Assembly: GCA_021781815.1 (NCBI GenBank)
Contig: JAJXWB010000007.1
Coordinates: 1-64,000 of the forward strand
Source: Pseudomonadota bacterium
GTDB lineage: Bacteria > Pseudomonadota > Alphaproteobacteria > Rhizobiales > Beijerinckiaceae
Length of the DNA stretch: 64,000 bases
Reading direction: 5' to 3'
The notes under the pieces were generated by a model. That model saw only the letters and a list, made by a program, of their open reading frames with translations. It had not been told where the DNA came from and ran no database searches. Positions 63,423-64,000 of this stretch are shown in pieces (position 1 is the first letter of the stretch; the number at the start of each line of letters is the position of its first letter). A program made the translations under genes and the position numbers.

Positions 63423-64000
63423 TTACGCCGCGCTGGCCCGCGCCGTCTCCGCAGTCATATCACCGATATTGGAAAAGGCTGCGAGACTCAAGAGCTGGCT
63501 ATAGATGAGCGGGATCATGCCGTCTTTGCGCAACGCCAGAAACGCTTCATCGTCCAGCGCCGCCAGCTTGGCCTCGTCGATCGACAGCAAGCCATGCAGC
63601 ACGACCTGGGATCCGCCGCGGGGTTTGACGTCGACAGTGATGGTCTGCAGAAGATCGTGGTCGGTCAGCGCCTTGACGAACAGATCGGTCCGTCGGCTCG
63701 CCTCAGCGTAGGAATTGACGAAACGGATCGCTGCGTCGAGATACTCTGAATTGGCGGATTCGTCCGCAAACAGCGGTTCTCCGCCCGTCTCCGGAGTTTC
63801 GTATCCCCCATCGATGCACACGAGCGACCCCGCGCCCTCTACATTGCCGAGGATGAAGGGATAACGGCGAACGTAAGCCGGGATGTGCCGTGTCCTCCAT
63901 TTGCCGTCCGCGTCCACCAGCGCATTTCGACCCGTCTCGACGCCGACGACGAACACAGGCGACGGCCTGCCGTCCGACATCACGAACACGATCGGCAGTT
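63423..64000 (-). CDS. SapC family protein (N-terminus cut by window edge)
   Basis: The visible 190 or so residues show LPIVFVMSDG at the open end, YVRRYPFILGNVEG, and the helix VKALTDHDLLQTITVDV, which fit the SapC family (PF07277). The frame remains open to base 64000, so the start lies outside. Named for an S-layer-associated protein, the family's role in alphaproteobacteria is unknown; members often neighbour TonB receptor or tryptophan halogenase genes. Neither is in view here. Confidence 0.7.
   Translation of the reverse strand, partial: LPIVFVMSDGRPSPVFVVGVETGRNALVDADGKWRTRHIPAYVRRYPFILGNVEGAGSLVCIDGGYETPETGGEPLFADESANSEYLDAAIRFVNSYAEASRRTDLFVKALTDHDLLQTITVDVKPRGGSQVVLHGLLSIDEAKLAALDDEAFLALRKDGMIPLIYSQLLSLAAFSNIGDMTAETARASAA

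Noticed and set aside
1-64000. CRISPR arrays, rRNA genes, integrases
   Set aside because: No regularly spaced direct repeats, rRNA sequence or site-specific recombinase were recognised on either strand.

Overview
The window comes from a GC-rich alphaproteobacterial chromosome, most likely Hyphomicrobiales (Rhizobiales). The conserved run proA-nadD-rsfS-rlmH-envC-like-ctpA-yibQ-like-rppH, the bdhA-patatin pair and the overall gene style fit this order. A Beijerinckiaceae/Methylocystaceae-like member is my guess, not something the sequence proves.

Region 1 (1-4590) is accessory DNA. It holds the end of an IS5-type element that truncates a gene of unknown function, and a compact operon of a ribbon-helix-helix protein, a C5-cytosine methyltransferase and a PD-(D/E)XK-like protein, which is probably an unnamed type II restriction-modification system with two palindromes in front. 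It also holds a tRNA-like sequence with about 30 extra bases in the anticodon loop, a winged-helix protein and a complete IS427-group IS5 element. That element inserted exactly in the stop codon of the next gene and regenerated it.

Region 2 (4586-17108) is the most interesting part. An ornithine-cyclodeaminase-like enzyme is divergent from a TrpB2-type tryptophan synthase. They are followed by a single-chain indolepyruvate:ferredoxin oxidoreductase and a tight operon of a class III aminotransferase, a type III polyketide synthase (Cys138-His278-Asn311), a geranylgeranyl-reductase-like flavoenzyme and a DevC/DevA-type ABC exporter. I infer a biosynthetic cluster in which the oxidoreductase makes an arylacetyl-CoA starter for the polyketide synthase. 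I know of no described product for this combination.

Region 3 (17062-50095) is mostly core. It contains modE-modA-modB-modC with a ModE-like site, two TPM-domain genes plus lemA, ispG, a Zur-like regulator, bdhA-patatin, two methyltransferases, trmO, a TerB-like gene, an MscS-family channel, efp with its modification genes epmA and epmB, a DUF2252 gene behind a strong dyad, tRNA-Arg(CCT), and the proA-to-rppH block.

Region 4 (49700-64000) holds a small XRE-regulated locus, then scattered genes for breakdown of branched or terpenoid acyl chains: acyl-CoA dehydrogenase, two enoyl-CoA hydratases, a thioesterase, an AtuA-like protein, a Baeyer-Villiger-type monooxygenase and an old-yellow-enzyme homologue. 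It ends with an IHF/HU-like protein, two tandem AraC-family paralogues and a SapC-family gene cut by the right edge.
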